From Humulus lupulus (lineage: Eukaryota > Streptophyta > Magnoliopsida > Rosales > Cannabaceae): a DNA stretch of 64,000 nucleotides. A program made the translations under genes and the position numbers. The stretch covers positions 216,034,652-216,098,651 of the forward strand of contig NC_084793.1 in the NCBI RefSeq assembly GCF_963169125.1, given 5' to 3'. The notes beneath the pieces are model-generated. The model had not been told where the DNA came from. It searched no databases and saw only the letters and a program-made list of their open reading frames with translations. This document shows positions 11,262 to 22,530 of the stretch, piece after piece (the stretch's first letter is position 1; each line of letters begins with the position of its first letter).

Positions 11262-11720
11262 GTGTTGTCATTAGCTCAATTGCCAACCCAGATGCCAAGG
11301 ATGACTGACCAAGTCATCACATTCTTCAAGAATGATGCTCGGAGAGTGGACTTTCCACACCATGATCCTTTGGTTATCGATAGCCAGGTTTCCAATAAGA
11401 TGGTAGCTTGGATTCTGGTGGATAACAAGAGTTCAGTGAACATCCTCTTCAAATCATCCTACGAGAAGATCGGGCTAACCATAAGAGACTTGTCCCCATG
11501 CACCTCGACTCTATATGGATTCTCGGGGGAAGGTCTCATACCGATGGGCCAGATCTAACTTCCCATGATACTTGGAGAGGTGCCTCGCCAGGCTTTCAAG
11601 TACTGCACCTTCATGGTGGTGGATTTCTCCTTAGCGTATAACGCCACCTTGGGGCGTCCGACCTTAGTGGAGTTTAGGTCAGTCACCTTCATTCAAAAAC
11701 TTATGCATGAAGTTCCCCAT
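11262..11720 (+). pseudogene. Element E aspartic protease (retropepsin)
   Basis: The active-site block reads AWILVDNKSSVNILFKSSYE (about 11405-11466). Tat proteases usually have D-[TNG]-G-S-S here. Lys replaces the Gly next to the catalytic Asp, which should disable the enzyme. The C-terminal block FMVVDFSLAYNATLGRPTL-like is readable at about 11608-11670 after a frameshift. In an active element this enzyme processes Gag-Pol. The frame stops at 11558. Confidence 0.7.
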
Positions 11721-12129
11721 GGATTATGGATTGGCATAGTTTGAGGAGACCAAAATGAGGCATGGTAACACTACAATGTGTCCCTCAAGCAACCAGTAAT
11801 GGTAGTTGGGGCGTTGACCCCCGAATAGCCTCTTCCCGAGGAGGTGGAGGTGCAGGCTGTTTGAACTGATGAAGCCAACGAGTTGGACCAGTGGGTTCAA
11901 GAAGAGAGGGCTATCAAGCCCATGGAGGAGGTGGAGGAAGTGGCCCTTGACCCCTCTATCCCCGAAAGGAAGACAAAGTTTGAGAAGCATCTAAAGGCAG
12001 AAGTTTGAGAAGCACAGGTGGTCTTTCTCCGGGAAAATCAGGATGTTTTTGCCTGGTCTCACTCCAACATGATTGGCATTGAAATGAATATCATTTTTCA
12101 TGCTTTGAATGTCAATCCAAGCGTCGCTC
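11721..12129 (+). other. Protease-RT linker of element E
   Basis: Frame-shifted sequence with acidic stretches (around 11840-11960) and a block reading like SHSNMIGIE and INPSV-type text near 12056-12120. That block resembles the start of Tat RT (W-[ST]-x-x-[DN]-M-x-G-I). No intact frame. Confidence 0.5.
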
Positions 12130-13142
12130 TGATTCAGCAGAATCAGAGAATGTTTGACTAGACCAAGGCAGAAGCCTTAAAGGCGGAGGTGGACAAGCTA
12201 CTCGCAAACAGATTCATTTGGGAGACCCAATATCCCAAGTGGGTATCCAATCCGGTCCTCGTGCCCAAGCCAAATGGAACCTGGAGGACCTGCCCTAAAG
12301 ACTGTTTCCCACTGTCGAAGATAGATCAGATGGTCGACGGGACATCCGGGTACGAGCTCTTGTCCTTTATGGACGCTTACTTGGGCTATAACCAGATTTC
12401 CATGCATTTCGCGAATCAAGAACACACCAGCTTTTGAATTGATAAAGGAGTTTACTGCTACAAAGTGATGCCATTCAGGCTGAAGAATGCTGGTGCCACC
12501 TACCAAAGTCTCGTGAACCTTGTGTTCAAGGAACAGTTGGGATGAAACATGGAGGTTTATGTAGACGACATGCTGGTGAAGTCTAGAATAGCCTTCAACC
12601 ACGTAAAGGATTTGGCGGAAGTGTTTTTCAGTACTTTGCAGGTTTGAGATGAAATTGAATCCCCAAAAAAGCACTTTTGGAGTTGCCTCTAGGAAGTTCC
12701 TGGGCTTTATTGTTAGTGCTCGAGGGATAGAGGCAAACCCCGAGAAGATCAATGCCCTGGTCGATATGCCATCTCCCCGAAAGAATAATTATATTCAGAG
12801 CCTCACCAAGAGGATAGCTGCCCTGGGTCGCTTTGTTTCCAAGGAAACTGACAAACGCATCCTGTTCTACAACATAATCCGAGGAGGTCAGAGATTTGAA
12901 TTGATGGGAGAGTGTGAGAAGGTGTTCCAGCATTTGAAGGCGCATAAGGAAAACCTACCTATCTTGTCAAAGCCTGTAGACAAAGAGCCCCTCCTGCTCT
13001 GCATGGTTATCTCCGAGAATGCCATCAGTGCTGCCTTAGCACGCAAGGAAGGTTGTATCCAACACCCTGTGTACTATGTAAGCAAAAGACTCCTTGGAGA
13101 AGAGTCCAGATACCCGCTTATGGAGAAGTTTACCTTTGCCTA
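12130..13142 (+). pseudogene. Element E reverse transcriptase and start of RNase H
   Basis: The RT fingers and palm run from about 12187 (VSNPVLVPKPNGTWR, SFMDAYLGYNQI at 12363-12398, VMPFRLKNAGATYQ). The catalytic YVDD is intact at 12558-12569. Stops interrupt at 12435 and 12543; the second is CGA to TGA. After a frameshift near 12640 the thumb and connection continue to 13142 (NPQKSTFGVASRKFLGFIVS, then PLLLCMVISENAISAALARK and PVYYVSKRLL of the ordinary RNase H). The protein would copy element RNA into DNA. Despite the intact YVDD motif the gene cannot be translated through. Confidence 0.85.
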
Positions 13143-13398
13143 ATGGTAGCTTCTCAGAAGCTAAGTCCCTATTTCTAGGCACATCTCATCAAGTCCTCAT
13201 GAACCATCCCTTATGGGAGGTCTCCAAAATTCGGAGTCATTTGGGAGACTTCTAAAGTGGTCGGTTGAACTTAGTTTGTTTGACATCACTTATCACCCGA
13301 GGTCTGCCATAAAGGGACATGCACTGGTAGATTTCATCGCCAAGTGCACGGGAAACCATGAGAGACTTGGGGATGCCCCAGTGATTGGGCCCACATAG
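13143..13398 (+). pseudogene. Element E ordinary RNase H, C-terminal part
   Basis: After a stop at 13141-13143 the RNase H region continues in broken frames and reads RLLKWSVELSLFDITYHPRS and IKGHALVDFIAKCTG (about 13249-13350). The same block occurs in element F at 29965-30100 (RLLKWAVELGQFDISYLPRA), which confirms family membership. In Tat elements this copy is usually degraded and a second RNase H follows. Confidence 0.75.
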
Positions 13399-13850
13399 AA
13401 TCTATACATAGATGGATCGTTGAATGAAAATGGTGCCGGCGCAAGCCTCATTTTGGCATCCCCCGAGGGGCACAGGGTTCACAGTGCCCTGAGATTTAGG
13501 TTTGATGCCTCAAACAATGAAGCAGAATATGAGGCACTTATTGTTGGGCTTCGAGTAGCACTTGAGCTCAAAGCCAAGAGCCTCAAGATTTTCAGTGACT
13601 CGTAGCTTGTAGTTAATTAGGTACTAGGGGAGTACCAGGCCCGAGGGACAAAAATAGCCATTTACTTGGTGAAGACCCAAGAAATGCTACACAACTTCAA
13701 AAAATTCACCATTCGACAAGTACCACAGGAGCAGAACTCTAATGTTGATGCCCTAGCCAAGCTTGCAACCACCAAGGATGTTGAACTGATCATTGTAGTC
13801 CCCATTGACTACTTGACTCCTCTGAGCATCTGAGCCTCGGAGGAAGTGGA
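13399..13850 (+). pseudogene. Element E second (archaeal-type) RNase H
   Basis: Reads LYIDGSLNENGAGASLILAS, then ASNNEAEYEALIVGLRVALE and KIFSDS, covering the first catalytic Asp (IDG), Glu (NEAEYEAL) and second Asp (FSDS). The last Asp is in SNVDALAKLA (about 13739-13765). Two glutamine codons (CAG/CAA in element F) have become TAG at 13603-13605 and 13618-13620. An extra RNase H of this kind after the ordinary one is a known mark of the Tat lineage and would remove RNA from the RNA-DNA hybrid. The domain layout is complete but the frame is closed by stops. Confidence 0.8.
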
Positions 13851-15075
13851 AGCAGTCCAACCCCAGGACGGTTGGATGGTGCCCATAGTGAAGTATCTTG
13901 TCTCTGATGAGTTACCGTAGGACAAGAAAGCAGCTCGGAAGCTGCTTTACTAGGTGCCTTGGTATTTTATCATGGATAGTAGATTGTACAGGCAAGGATA
14001 TTAATTTCCCTTACTCCGATGTGTGTCCAATCAAGAAGCCGGTTTGATACTCTCAGAAGTGCATGAGGGCTTTTTCGGGGACCACACTGGGGGCAGAGCC
14101 TCGTCAAGAAGATATTGAGACAAGAATACTTTTGGCCCACCATGGATAGAGATGCGATGGACTATGTCAAGAAGTGTGACAAATGCCAACGCTTCGCCAA
14201 TATACCTAGAGATCCTCCAAATGAGGTCACCTAGATGACCAGACCTTGACCATTTGCGGTCTAGGGCATTGATCTTATTGGGTCATTGCCCACGGGAAAA
14301 GGAGGAGTCAAGTATGCAATAATGGCAGTCGATTACTTCACGAATTGGTTCGAGACCAACCCACTCGCTACAATCACTTCTAAGAAGGCACTGGACTTCG
14401 TTATCAAGAACATCGTTTGCCACTACGGGCTCCTAGGGAAGATATTTTCCAACAACCGCTTGCAGTTTGACAGCGAGGTGTTCACGAACTTCTGTCAGTG
14501 ACACGGAGTTATGAAGAGATTTTCCTCTATGGCCCACCTGCAGGAAAATAGACAGGTGGAAGCAATCAACTAGACATGCAAAGTAACCTTGAAGAAAAGG
14601 CTTGAACAGGCAAAAGGCACTTGGCCCGAGGAGCTACCGCACCAATGCCAGAACCTCCACTGGCCACTCATCATTCTCTATGGCCTATGGGTATGAGGCT
14701 ATGCTCCCTATTGAGGCAAAAATCTCCATGCACCGAAGGGATACGTATGATCCAACCACAAACCAGGCTTTACTCCAAGAGTCCTTGGACCTTGTGGAGG
14801 AGCTTCGTTTAGTTTCTCAACTTCGAGTAGCTTCCTTCCAATAGAAAGTAGCCAGATATTTAAACTCTAAAGTGAAGGATAGAAAGTTCGGGGTCGAAGA
14901 TGTGGTGTTGTGAAGAGTCTTCTTAGCCACTCAAGTCCCCGATGCGGGAGTGCTAGGACCTAACTAGGAGGACCCATACCAAGTTGAGAGCATTGTATGT
15001 CCAGGGACATATAAATTAGCCTAACAGAAAGGGGAATTGATACCCCACACCTGGAATGTCAAGCATACTGGTATT
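13851..15075 (+). pseudogene. Element E integrase
   Basis: Zinc-binding residues are readable at about 14060-14200 in two frames (HEGFFGDHTGGRA..., then CDKCQRFA). The core begins PTGKGGVKYAIMAVDYFTNW (14286 onward) and passes KIFSNNRLQFDSEVF, where the usual SDNGTQF is altered (SDNG has become SNNR, so the second catalytic Asp is Asn). It then continues to QENRQVEAIN, which keeps the catalytic Glu. Later blocks (YGYEAMLPIEAKI, about 14685-14723) belong to the end of the core, and DAGVLGPN-type text marks the C-terminus. Stops and frameshifts occur at several points. Confidence 0.75.
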
Positions 15076-16947
15076 ACCAGTGATATGAGCAGTAAATTTA
15101 TTAATTTTTGTAATCTCCTTGTAGCCCCCGAGCGCAGTTAATGGAAACCATGTAGGCAAAACACAGTAATTTTTTTTTTATTCTACTTATATTTGTTAGT
15201 TTCCTTTATTCTGTATGAACAACTTGTAGAGCTCCCACTCACTAGCCTGGACAAGTGAACGTAGATTAGTCTCTGTTCAATTGGGGGGCATGGAGTTAGG
15301 GCAGCCTCACAGAGCACCATGCCTCGCGGAGGATGACCTAGGAAACTAAGCTTGTTAAAAGCAGAGTAAACGTAGTGTCAGCACTCCGAGAATAGAAAAT
15401 CCTAGGAAACTAAGAAGTCTTAAGTTCGCGACCTAAGAAACCAAGATTGTACAGAGCAGAGTAGGATTAGCATCTAGAGACTGAAGATTAAGAATCCTAA
15501 TAGCAAGAGAACAGACTTAGGTAACCTCTCACAAACATTGCACCCAAGGAGCACTGACCAAGTCCATTGATCTCGAGATGTGAATGGAACATCGAGTCCT
15601 ATGTACTTGGTTCTGAAGGATGGACTTGGATTACCTCCCACGGACATTGGGCCCGAGGAGCACTGACCAAGTCCCCAGTAAGCCGCAAGCAATAATAGCA
15701 TCGGGAAGTCGATGACCTGGGAGGCTAAGCTAGTAGACCAGTGAAGCGTCCCTAATGTCATGAGACCTCATAGCTAAGTGGCTTGGGAAAAACCCAGTGT
15801 TGAAGAGATCCAAGTAACATGAGATTGGATTTAGCATATTCTCCCGAAGATAGCACACGCCCAAGGAGTAATAACAAAATCCCAATCCTCGAGATGTGAA
15901 CGGAAGCCAAAGTCGTCCATACTCCGGCACAATCCTAAGTCGCCTAAGACTTAAAAACCCAAGTAGCGCAAGTACGGTCTGAGGTTGCCTCCCAAGGACA
16001 CCATGCCCGGGGAGTAATGACCTAGTCCTATGATCTCGAGATACGAACGGAAGCCCGAGTTATTGGAACTCGGAGCTAAACATTTAATTCTAAAACTTGA
16101 GTATTGCGAAAAACCTAGTCTCACGGTGGGGAACTCAATTATCTGAACCTAGGATGATGAGTTCACGACTTCCACATGATTAGGATCCAAGTTGCACACT
16201 CGAGGGGCATATCAAAAGGCTCGAGCTGACCCACCGGTGACCACGTACCCAGGGGGCAGGTAGCTTAGTGCAAATGACCTCCTAAGGGCCCGAGTCATTG
16301 GGACTCGAGGACACGGGATGACATTAAAGATACTTTCAAGAACATCAAGCCTGGAAGACAACACTAAATGTCCTAAGTGTCGAGCACTAAGACAAAAACC
16401 CTATAGTGCAACAAATCTCCTAAAATCCTAAGTCATTGAAACTCGAAGGCATAGGATAGCCATGTGCCCTCACTTGACACCACATCAAAGTTACTCTTAG
16501 GACCATGAGCCTAAGAAGAAACACTAATTGCACATGCATCTAGACACCAGCAAGAAGATCCTCAAGCTCTAAGTACCGCAGGCTAGCCCCGTCCTGAGTT
16601 GTTGGAACTCAAGGATGTAGGGTCCTGTCAAGTGTATCACTTGTCCTCACGTTAAAGTTTCTCTCAAGGAGCGTGAACCTACAGAGCAAAATTAAATTCC
16701 TAAAAATTGTCTAAGTACTAAGAAAAGTCGATAAAGACTCTAGTCTTTGAGACTCGAGCACAAGACCTAAGCCAACATCTTGGGATTCTCGTGAGTTACA
16801 TTATGTTAAGCTGAATTAACAAAGTCCAAGTCGCTTATTTCCTATGTGACAGTTTGATAATAATAGTGTAATCATGACAATAAAGTAGGGCAAGTTGTAT
16901 ATGGTTAAATGGGAAAATATTTACAATAGAGGTTAGGGGCTCGAGCG
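15076..16947 (+). repeat. Non-coding spacer of element E with degenerate repeats
   Basis: No open frame of substance. The block 15490-16080 contains at least four degenerate copies of a unit with [CG]GAGGAGCACTGACCAAGTCC or variants, most followed by GATCTCGAGATGTGAACGG. A second set of looser repeats (GAGTCATTGGGACTCGAGG-like) runs about 16060-16760. Tandem repeats in the region after pol are common in Tat elements. Confidence 0.6.
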
Positions 16948-19299
16948 TTGATTGTCTATACCCTAATAAACTATGGCATGCGGGCCTACTTTGCTAAAAA
17001 TATATTATATAGGAAAAAATTACTAGGGCCTTTGGCATGTAGGAACCTCTGCCACCAGCTCGATTACAGGATCAACCTCAGTGATGCAACCCACCGACGC
17101 AGCTTCCCTGTCCTGGGCTCCCCTGGCCTCATCCGCCTCAAGGCGCACCTCGAGTATTGTCCTCAGGTTGAGCTCCTTGGTGAATGAGAGATCCATATCC
17201 CTGTTGCTCTGCCATAAAAAAAAAGTGCATCATTGGCTATCACGTCAAGGTCCTTTTCCAGTTCTTCTGCTCTGAGACAGAGGTCTTCGACCTCCTTGGC
17301 AGCAACTTCAGCAGGAGTAGCATCCCATACAACATCCTCCTTGGCCTTGATCAGTTCCTCGGTGCGGCCCAAAGACTTCATCTGGCTCAACCGGAGCTCT
17401 TCGCAAGCCTTAGCCAACTCCTCCTCCACTACACAGGTGCAACCCGTGGCATCCTCTAACAACTTAGAGGAAATGTCCTACATAGTGGAAAACTTTGACC
17501 GCTCGATGGCCAGCATAGTCTCCTTCTTAGGAACAAGGTCCATCATGTCCTCCACCTCCTTCTAGAGTCGTAACTGCTCCTCCAGTGGGACTGAAATTTC
17601 TTGGAATCATGCGAGCTCTTCCTGAGCTTGTGCCAGCTCTTCCCGGGCCTCTTTTAGCTCAAAGGACCACATCAGTATGGTGTCCCCGAGCCGTTAGTTG
17701 AAAGCCACAGTTTGTCTCAAGTAGAGTATCAAATCAGTAAAAATAAAGTGATGAAATAAATAATGGACTAAGATAATCACTCGAAGACTTACCCTTACGA
17801 AGGAGTGGCAACTAGTAGCTATCAGTGAAACCTCGTTGTCGCTGCCAGAATGAGCGAAGATGCAAGAAGGCATCTCACACAAGGACCCCGCTATCCCTTG
17901 GAGGAGCTCCGCGGTAAGCAGAGCAGTCTTCCCTCCTACTCTCCCCACAAGGAAAGGCTCCAGCTCCTCGCAGGTGGGAAGAGCAATAGGATCCTGCGGC
18001 CAGTCCTCGAGCAGGAACTCAGTAAGGAATTTGAAGTCTTTCCTGCCCTTGTCAATACGAGCGTTGTAGTACTCAAAAACCCAATTATACTTCTCAAAGT
18101 CTTCCCCGTCATAGTGCTCCGGTAAGACTATCAACCGAGGTGCCCTGACCAGAGGAGAGTCAGGCACCTTTGAAGGGATTTCCTTACCCTTCCAAGAAGA
18201 TCCCCCATCTTGAGAAGGGGGGGGGGGGGGGGGGGGGGGGGGGCGTGAGGACCAGTGGAGCAGCTGCAGGAGATGCTGGGGCCACCGAGGCTGGGGGCAC
18301 GGCAGCCGGGGGTGTGGACACCGTGGTTGACGTTGTTGGGAGATTTATCTGAGAGGGTCTCGACACCCTCTGTCGCTTCAACCTGACCAATTCGAACAAG
18401 CCCATGCTTTCTGCACAAAGAAAACAAACTGGTTAAGTCCTTGGAAGGAAAGGATAGTTGTAAAAACAAGCAAAAAAATGCATGCAGGACTAAAAATAAA
18501 TCTTCTCGGGATCCCCACCATGATTAAGCTCCTCTGGGTGAAGGACGGAATGGAAAAACTCACGGATGAGTCGAACCATCTCATGTGTCATATTGATCTC
18601 ATACTGCCAAAACTAGATGGTGTGAATAGACATCACTTCTTCAAGAGGCATGAGACCTTGGGGATGTCTCCTCCCAGACCAATGATGTCCTGAGATTTTC
18701 TGACACTCGAGAAGTGAGGGAAAAAATAAAGAATGGTCAGGACTATTTCCCTCCCCTACGTGCTTGGCATAATGAAGAATGAATGGGGATTTACCTTGAG
18801 GCATGGAGGATGGAGCCTCACCTCATTGCGTGATTGCTTCGAGTTCTGAAATCTGGTGAGGACCATCAGGCTTTTACTCTGCCCCTCCCGCAGTAACCCG
18901 TACTGCCGGAGGTGGGCATCAGTGACGAGGAAGGTAAAATCCAACTCCACGTCGCAAAGGGTGTTCATTATCTTAAACATTTCGTCAAAGTAATCAACGA
19001 AAGGTGTACGACAGACGAGACCTGAAATGAGACATTTCAAGACTAAGGATCTATTATGGGTGGGACATTATTAGATGAAATGAATTGAGGATAGAAGAAC
19101 TTACAAACCCTAGCAAAGTCCAGGAGCAGGGTGGGATTGGTACTCGTCGAGAAACCACTTGCTCAGAAGAAGTCGTCCTTGTAGTCCTGAGCATGGCTCT
19201 CGTTGCCACCTGGAGCTTCGTATCTAACCCCTGGGAACATGTGCTTCATCAGGGTGTAGTACCCATCCTGGTCCCCTTCCTTGGACACTGCCAAAAGTT
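16948..19299 (-). pseudogene. Antisense gene of element E, C-terminal part
   Basis: On the minus strand, pieces parallel the antisense gene of element F. 18756-19040 reads VDYFDEMFKIMNTLCDVELD; 18184-18405 is a Pro/Ala-rich segment including a run of Pro coded by a 27-G tract; 17694-18125 reads LIVLPEHYDGEDFEKYNWVF; 17163-17462 is a Glu/Lys/Leu-rich coiled coil. Short introns may separate pieces, as in F. Tat elements often carry an antisense gene here whose product resembles the family described as putative gypsy-type transposon protein; its role is not established. The CACTA element cuts it at 19300, and stops occur (one just after YKDDFF near 19168). Confidence 0.6.
18217..18243 (+). repeat. 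27-bp poly-G tract
   Basis: An uninterrupted run of 27 G. On the minus strand it codes the Pro run of the antisense gene. Exact length is likely uncertain because such tracts are hard to sequence. Confidence 0.9.
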
Positions 19300-19665
19300 C
19301 ACTACTACAAAATTGACATGGGACGATGGTTTTAAACCGTCGTATGGACGCTCATACATCGGTTCTAATACCGTCGTTCCATGCAATGTCATGCCATGTA
19401 AAGCATAAAATGACAGTTGAAATAAAAGTGTCATCTCTTGTTGTACATGAGATGATAGGTCATATACAAACGTTGTCTCTTGTGGTACATGAGACGACAA
19501 TTTATGTGCAAGCGTCATCTACTGTAATAAATGAGACGACAGTTCCTACTAAAGCGTCATCTTCCTGCAGTACATGAGATGACAATTTATGTGCAAGCAT
19601 CGTCCCCTGCAATACATAAGACGACAAGTTCATAGAGACCGACGTCTCATGTAGAATATGAGAAT
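19300..19665. repeat. Left end of the CACTA element: TIR and subterminal repeats
   Basis: The terminal repeat is followed by many short units in both orientations around GAGACGACA, GAGATGACA and CGTCATCT-like cores (for example 19436-19660). The mix of direct and inverted units matches CACTA subterminal regions that bind transposase. Confidence 0.75.
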
Positions 19666-20105
19666 TTTTTCATTTCTCTATTTTCAACCACTATATTCAT
19701 TCATAATTTCCTGTGTAATTACAACATAGTACAGACATAATCAATAGGCAGACAAAATCAATAGAACTCAGTATGTTCCAAATCTAAAATTACAATATCA
19801 AAATATACACTTGGAATAACTATGTAATTACTAACTAAATACTACAATTAGTATATTTTTTAATTCTGATTTCAAAAGTTACTCTAACTATGACTCATCC
19901 GCTCAAGAAGCTTGGCTGCCCATTCATTTCGAGTTTCATTAATTTCACCAAGTGTAGATGTATTCTTTCCACCACACTACAAAACACAAAATAAAAACTA
20001 AGTCAGAAATTAAATCCAATAGAATTGTAGTTCAATACTAACAAATACACTTACATTACTAGTTAGCCATCGCATTGGTATCTCATTTAAGCAATAGTCC
20101 TTCAT
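19666..20105. other. AT-rich CACTA interior without gene
   Basis: No coding similarity is seen. The captured SAD2 homology on the right ends near 20106. Confidence 0.5.
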
Positions 20106-22530
20106 CATCCTACAGCAGCTAAAGCACCAGAATCATCAGCGTCTTCTTCAGTTTCAGCTGTATTCATACACCTCCAAAATGCAGAAGCCTACAAACAAGA
20201 AATCACAATTGAAGAAAGAGCCTTCTTCCGTTTTTTTAAATAAAAGAAAGTACATATTAAACTTCAGTATACTCGTATCTAAATTAGAATAATGTATATA
20301 TTACCAAGTTTTGGCACAACCCAAGGGCATAAGGTGCCATCTCCTCCCCAAACTTATCTACTATTGTCTCCAACGTAAACACCAGATCCTCATTCTCCAC
20401 CTCATTCATAAGTTTAAAAAACTCTGAGACAACAATAAGCAAATTCAGTCAGTTGCATGATTTTGACAAAAATAATAGTAAAAGTGATAAATCACATACC
20501 ATCAAGCAATTGGGGAAGGATTGGGCGTATTTCATTCAAATCTGCATATTGAACAATCACGAAAACTTACAGGTGTTAAAACAAAAAAATACATATATAT
20601 GCAAACAGACTAAAAAGAACAGCAGACAGCTACTCGCCTTTGCAAGCTTCAACAAAAGAGCGCAAAGCAAAAACTGAATCCACACGAACAGGAAGTTCTG
20701 GATCTCGCATCCCAGATACAACACTCTGCAGTGCTTTACGGAAAATTATTCTGGTCTGAGAAATTAATATGAGTATATTGTCCTGCAACCCAAGCGTCCT
20801 AACACATACAATAAATTTCAGAATAATATGGCTATACTCCTGATTAAGAAACAAAACCATCCTAATAATTTTTAAAAGGGAAAGATATGAGTCCACTATG
20901 CCACCAGAGGAAAACTGTCTCCATTTAAGAATCTACTTATGTAAATAGTGACAACAAGGTTACAAAAGAAAACTTGAAAGAAACAAACCTTGGCCCTAAG
21001 ATGGCCAACTGGACTGCTAAACTCAGGAAATACGTGTTGCACCAACATACGCTCAAGTTCTGATTTGTATGGTTCAGTTTGTGCAATTTGTCACATAGAG
21101 CACCAATAGCAAGAAGGGCACCATCTTTTTGTCGATAGGGCTTGTGTTCCGCTGGTGCTTCGTCATACCTGCTCAATGAAATAAAAATCAAAACCATGAC
21201 AGCAATCAATCATATGTTTCAAATTCGGCAAAGGACAGAAGTAAAAAGTACCTCTTAAAAATTTCAACTATAAACTGGATAAACTTTGGAAGATTTTCTC
21301 CACGTTTCCTAACTAACTCGCTGACAAAATCCATGGAAGCAGTCCTTGGACTATACAAGTCTTCAATGATATCTGCAGGGAAGCAAGATAACAACAATAA
21401 AATATACATATATATGTATATATTGATGAGAAACAATAAGCTCGATCAAAGCTTTAAAGAATAAAAGATTCATAACACTTACCATAGCCTTTTCTAACAT
21501 ACTCATGAGGGTCCTCATCCCAAAGCTTCTGATCATTGTCATTGAAGCACATAAGAGGGAATACTATCTCAAAGAGAATAACCTCAAGTCGAGGTTGCAG
21601 AAGATTATACATACTTAGCTTCGAAATACTGCATGTTTGTGGAATAAAAGCATTGTTTAGAGGGGACTATTTTTGTGCAGACAATTTTTTTACAACACAT
21701 AATATTTCTAGCTTACAAATCTACAAACTATCACCACAACACTGCATAGTAATTTTAGACACATTCAGGAAACCACAAAAAGATGCAAGAAGTGCCTAGA
21801 GCAAATTTATTTACTTTTTCAGCTTTTTGTGGTACAAATAAAAGTGTTATCCTAAATACAGTCATTTCTTTTACTTAAACAAAAAATAAATAAGAAATCA
21901 CTCCTGAGCATGCAGTGATCAAAATAGTGACAATGAAAGAAGACAGAATAAGATTGACAGAATAATGAAACTTTTCGAAATGACCCAATGTCCTTCTCTC
22001 TTCCAGTTCCAATATATATGAAGCATATCCAAAAGACATCACGAATCCATAAACAATTCAAATAAAATAAACACAAATAATTTAATCTACTTAAGAAAAA
22101 GTTACATCACATGTTGCTTAAATATTGAAGAATAAGGTTGGTAACTCTGTCAGGTAAATAACCACCAACACGGACCACCCCCAACAGACTTAAATGACAC
22201 TCCAAAATCTTCCCTGCGTAAGTTTTCTGGAACATTTGAGCAAAAGCTCTATTCTCTAGATTATGCAATTTCAAATCTCCAAACCTGAACAGGTAGTTTT
22301 ATGTAAAAATGGGTTGCCAATAAATAAGCCTACTGATTCGAGGCTGGTCCTTATTTTCAATTTGTACCAGACCCAAAACATTACCTGGTGAACAGCCTGT
22401 TTAAAATGTGAACAGTCCATTTCTTCACCTTCCACCAACCCCATGTTTTCCTGAGGTCAGGGTCTACGGGCTGACCATCCACAAGGACAGGACTCTCCAA
22501 AACATTTAAAAACAAAACCATCCACGCATT
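20106..22530 (-). pseudogene. SAD2: Captured fragment of a SAD2 / importin-7/8-like gene
   Basis: Nine exon remnants, most with matching intron borders, lie on the minus strand (high to low): 22385-22530 ([14 protein letters not shown]..., [20 protein letters not shown]), 22111-22284 ([20 protein letters not shown]), 21483-21615 ([20 protein letters not shown]), 21252-21372 ([20 protein letters not shown]), 20989-21168 ([20 protein letters not shown]), 20638-20782 ([33 protein letters not shown]), 20500-20541 (DLNEIRPILPQLLD), 20305-20423 ([20 protein letters not shown]) and 20106-20188 (ASAFWRCMNTAETEEDADDS). In plants SAD2 is a nuclear import receptor of the importin-beta family with HEAT repeats; loss affects stress signalling and microRNA activity. 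Only a middle segment is present. A 1-nt deletion near 21090, a 1-nt insertion near 20740 and a missing small exon (AAWVAG) make it non-functional. Retained introns show capture at DNA level. Confidence 0.9.

Noticed and set aside
12198..12752. 184-codon minus-strand open frame
   Set aside because: It lies exactly opposite the RT palm of element E and is a shadow of that coding sequence.
20106..22530. An active host importin gene
   Set aside because: Two frameshifts, a missing exon, lack of both gene ends and location between CACTA termini show a captured fragment.
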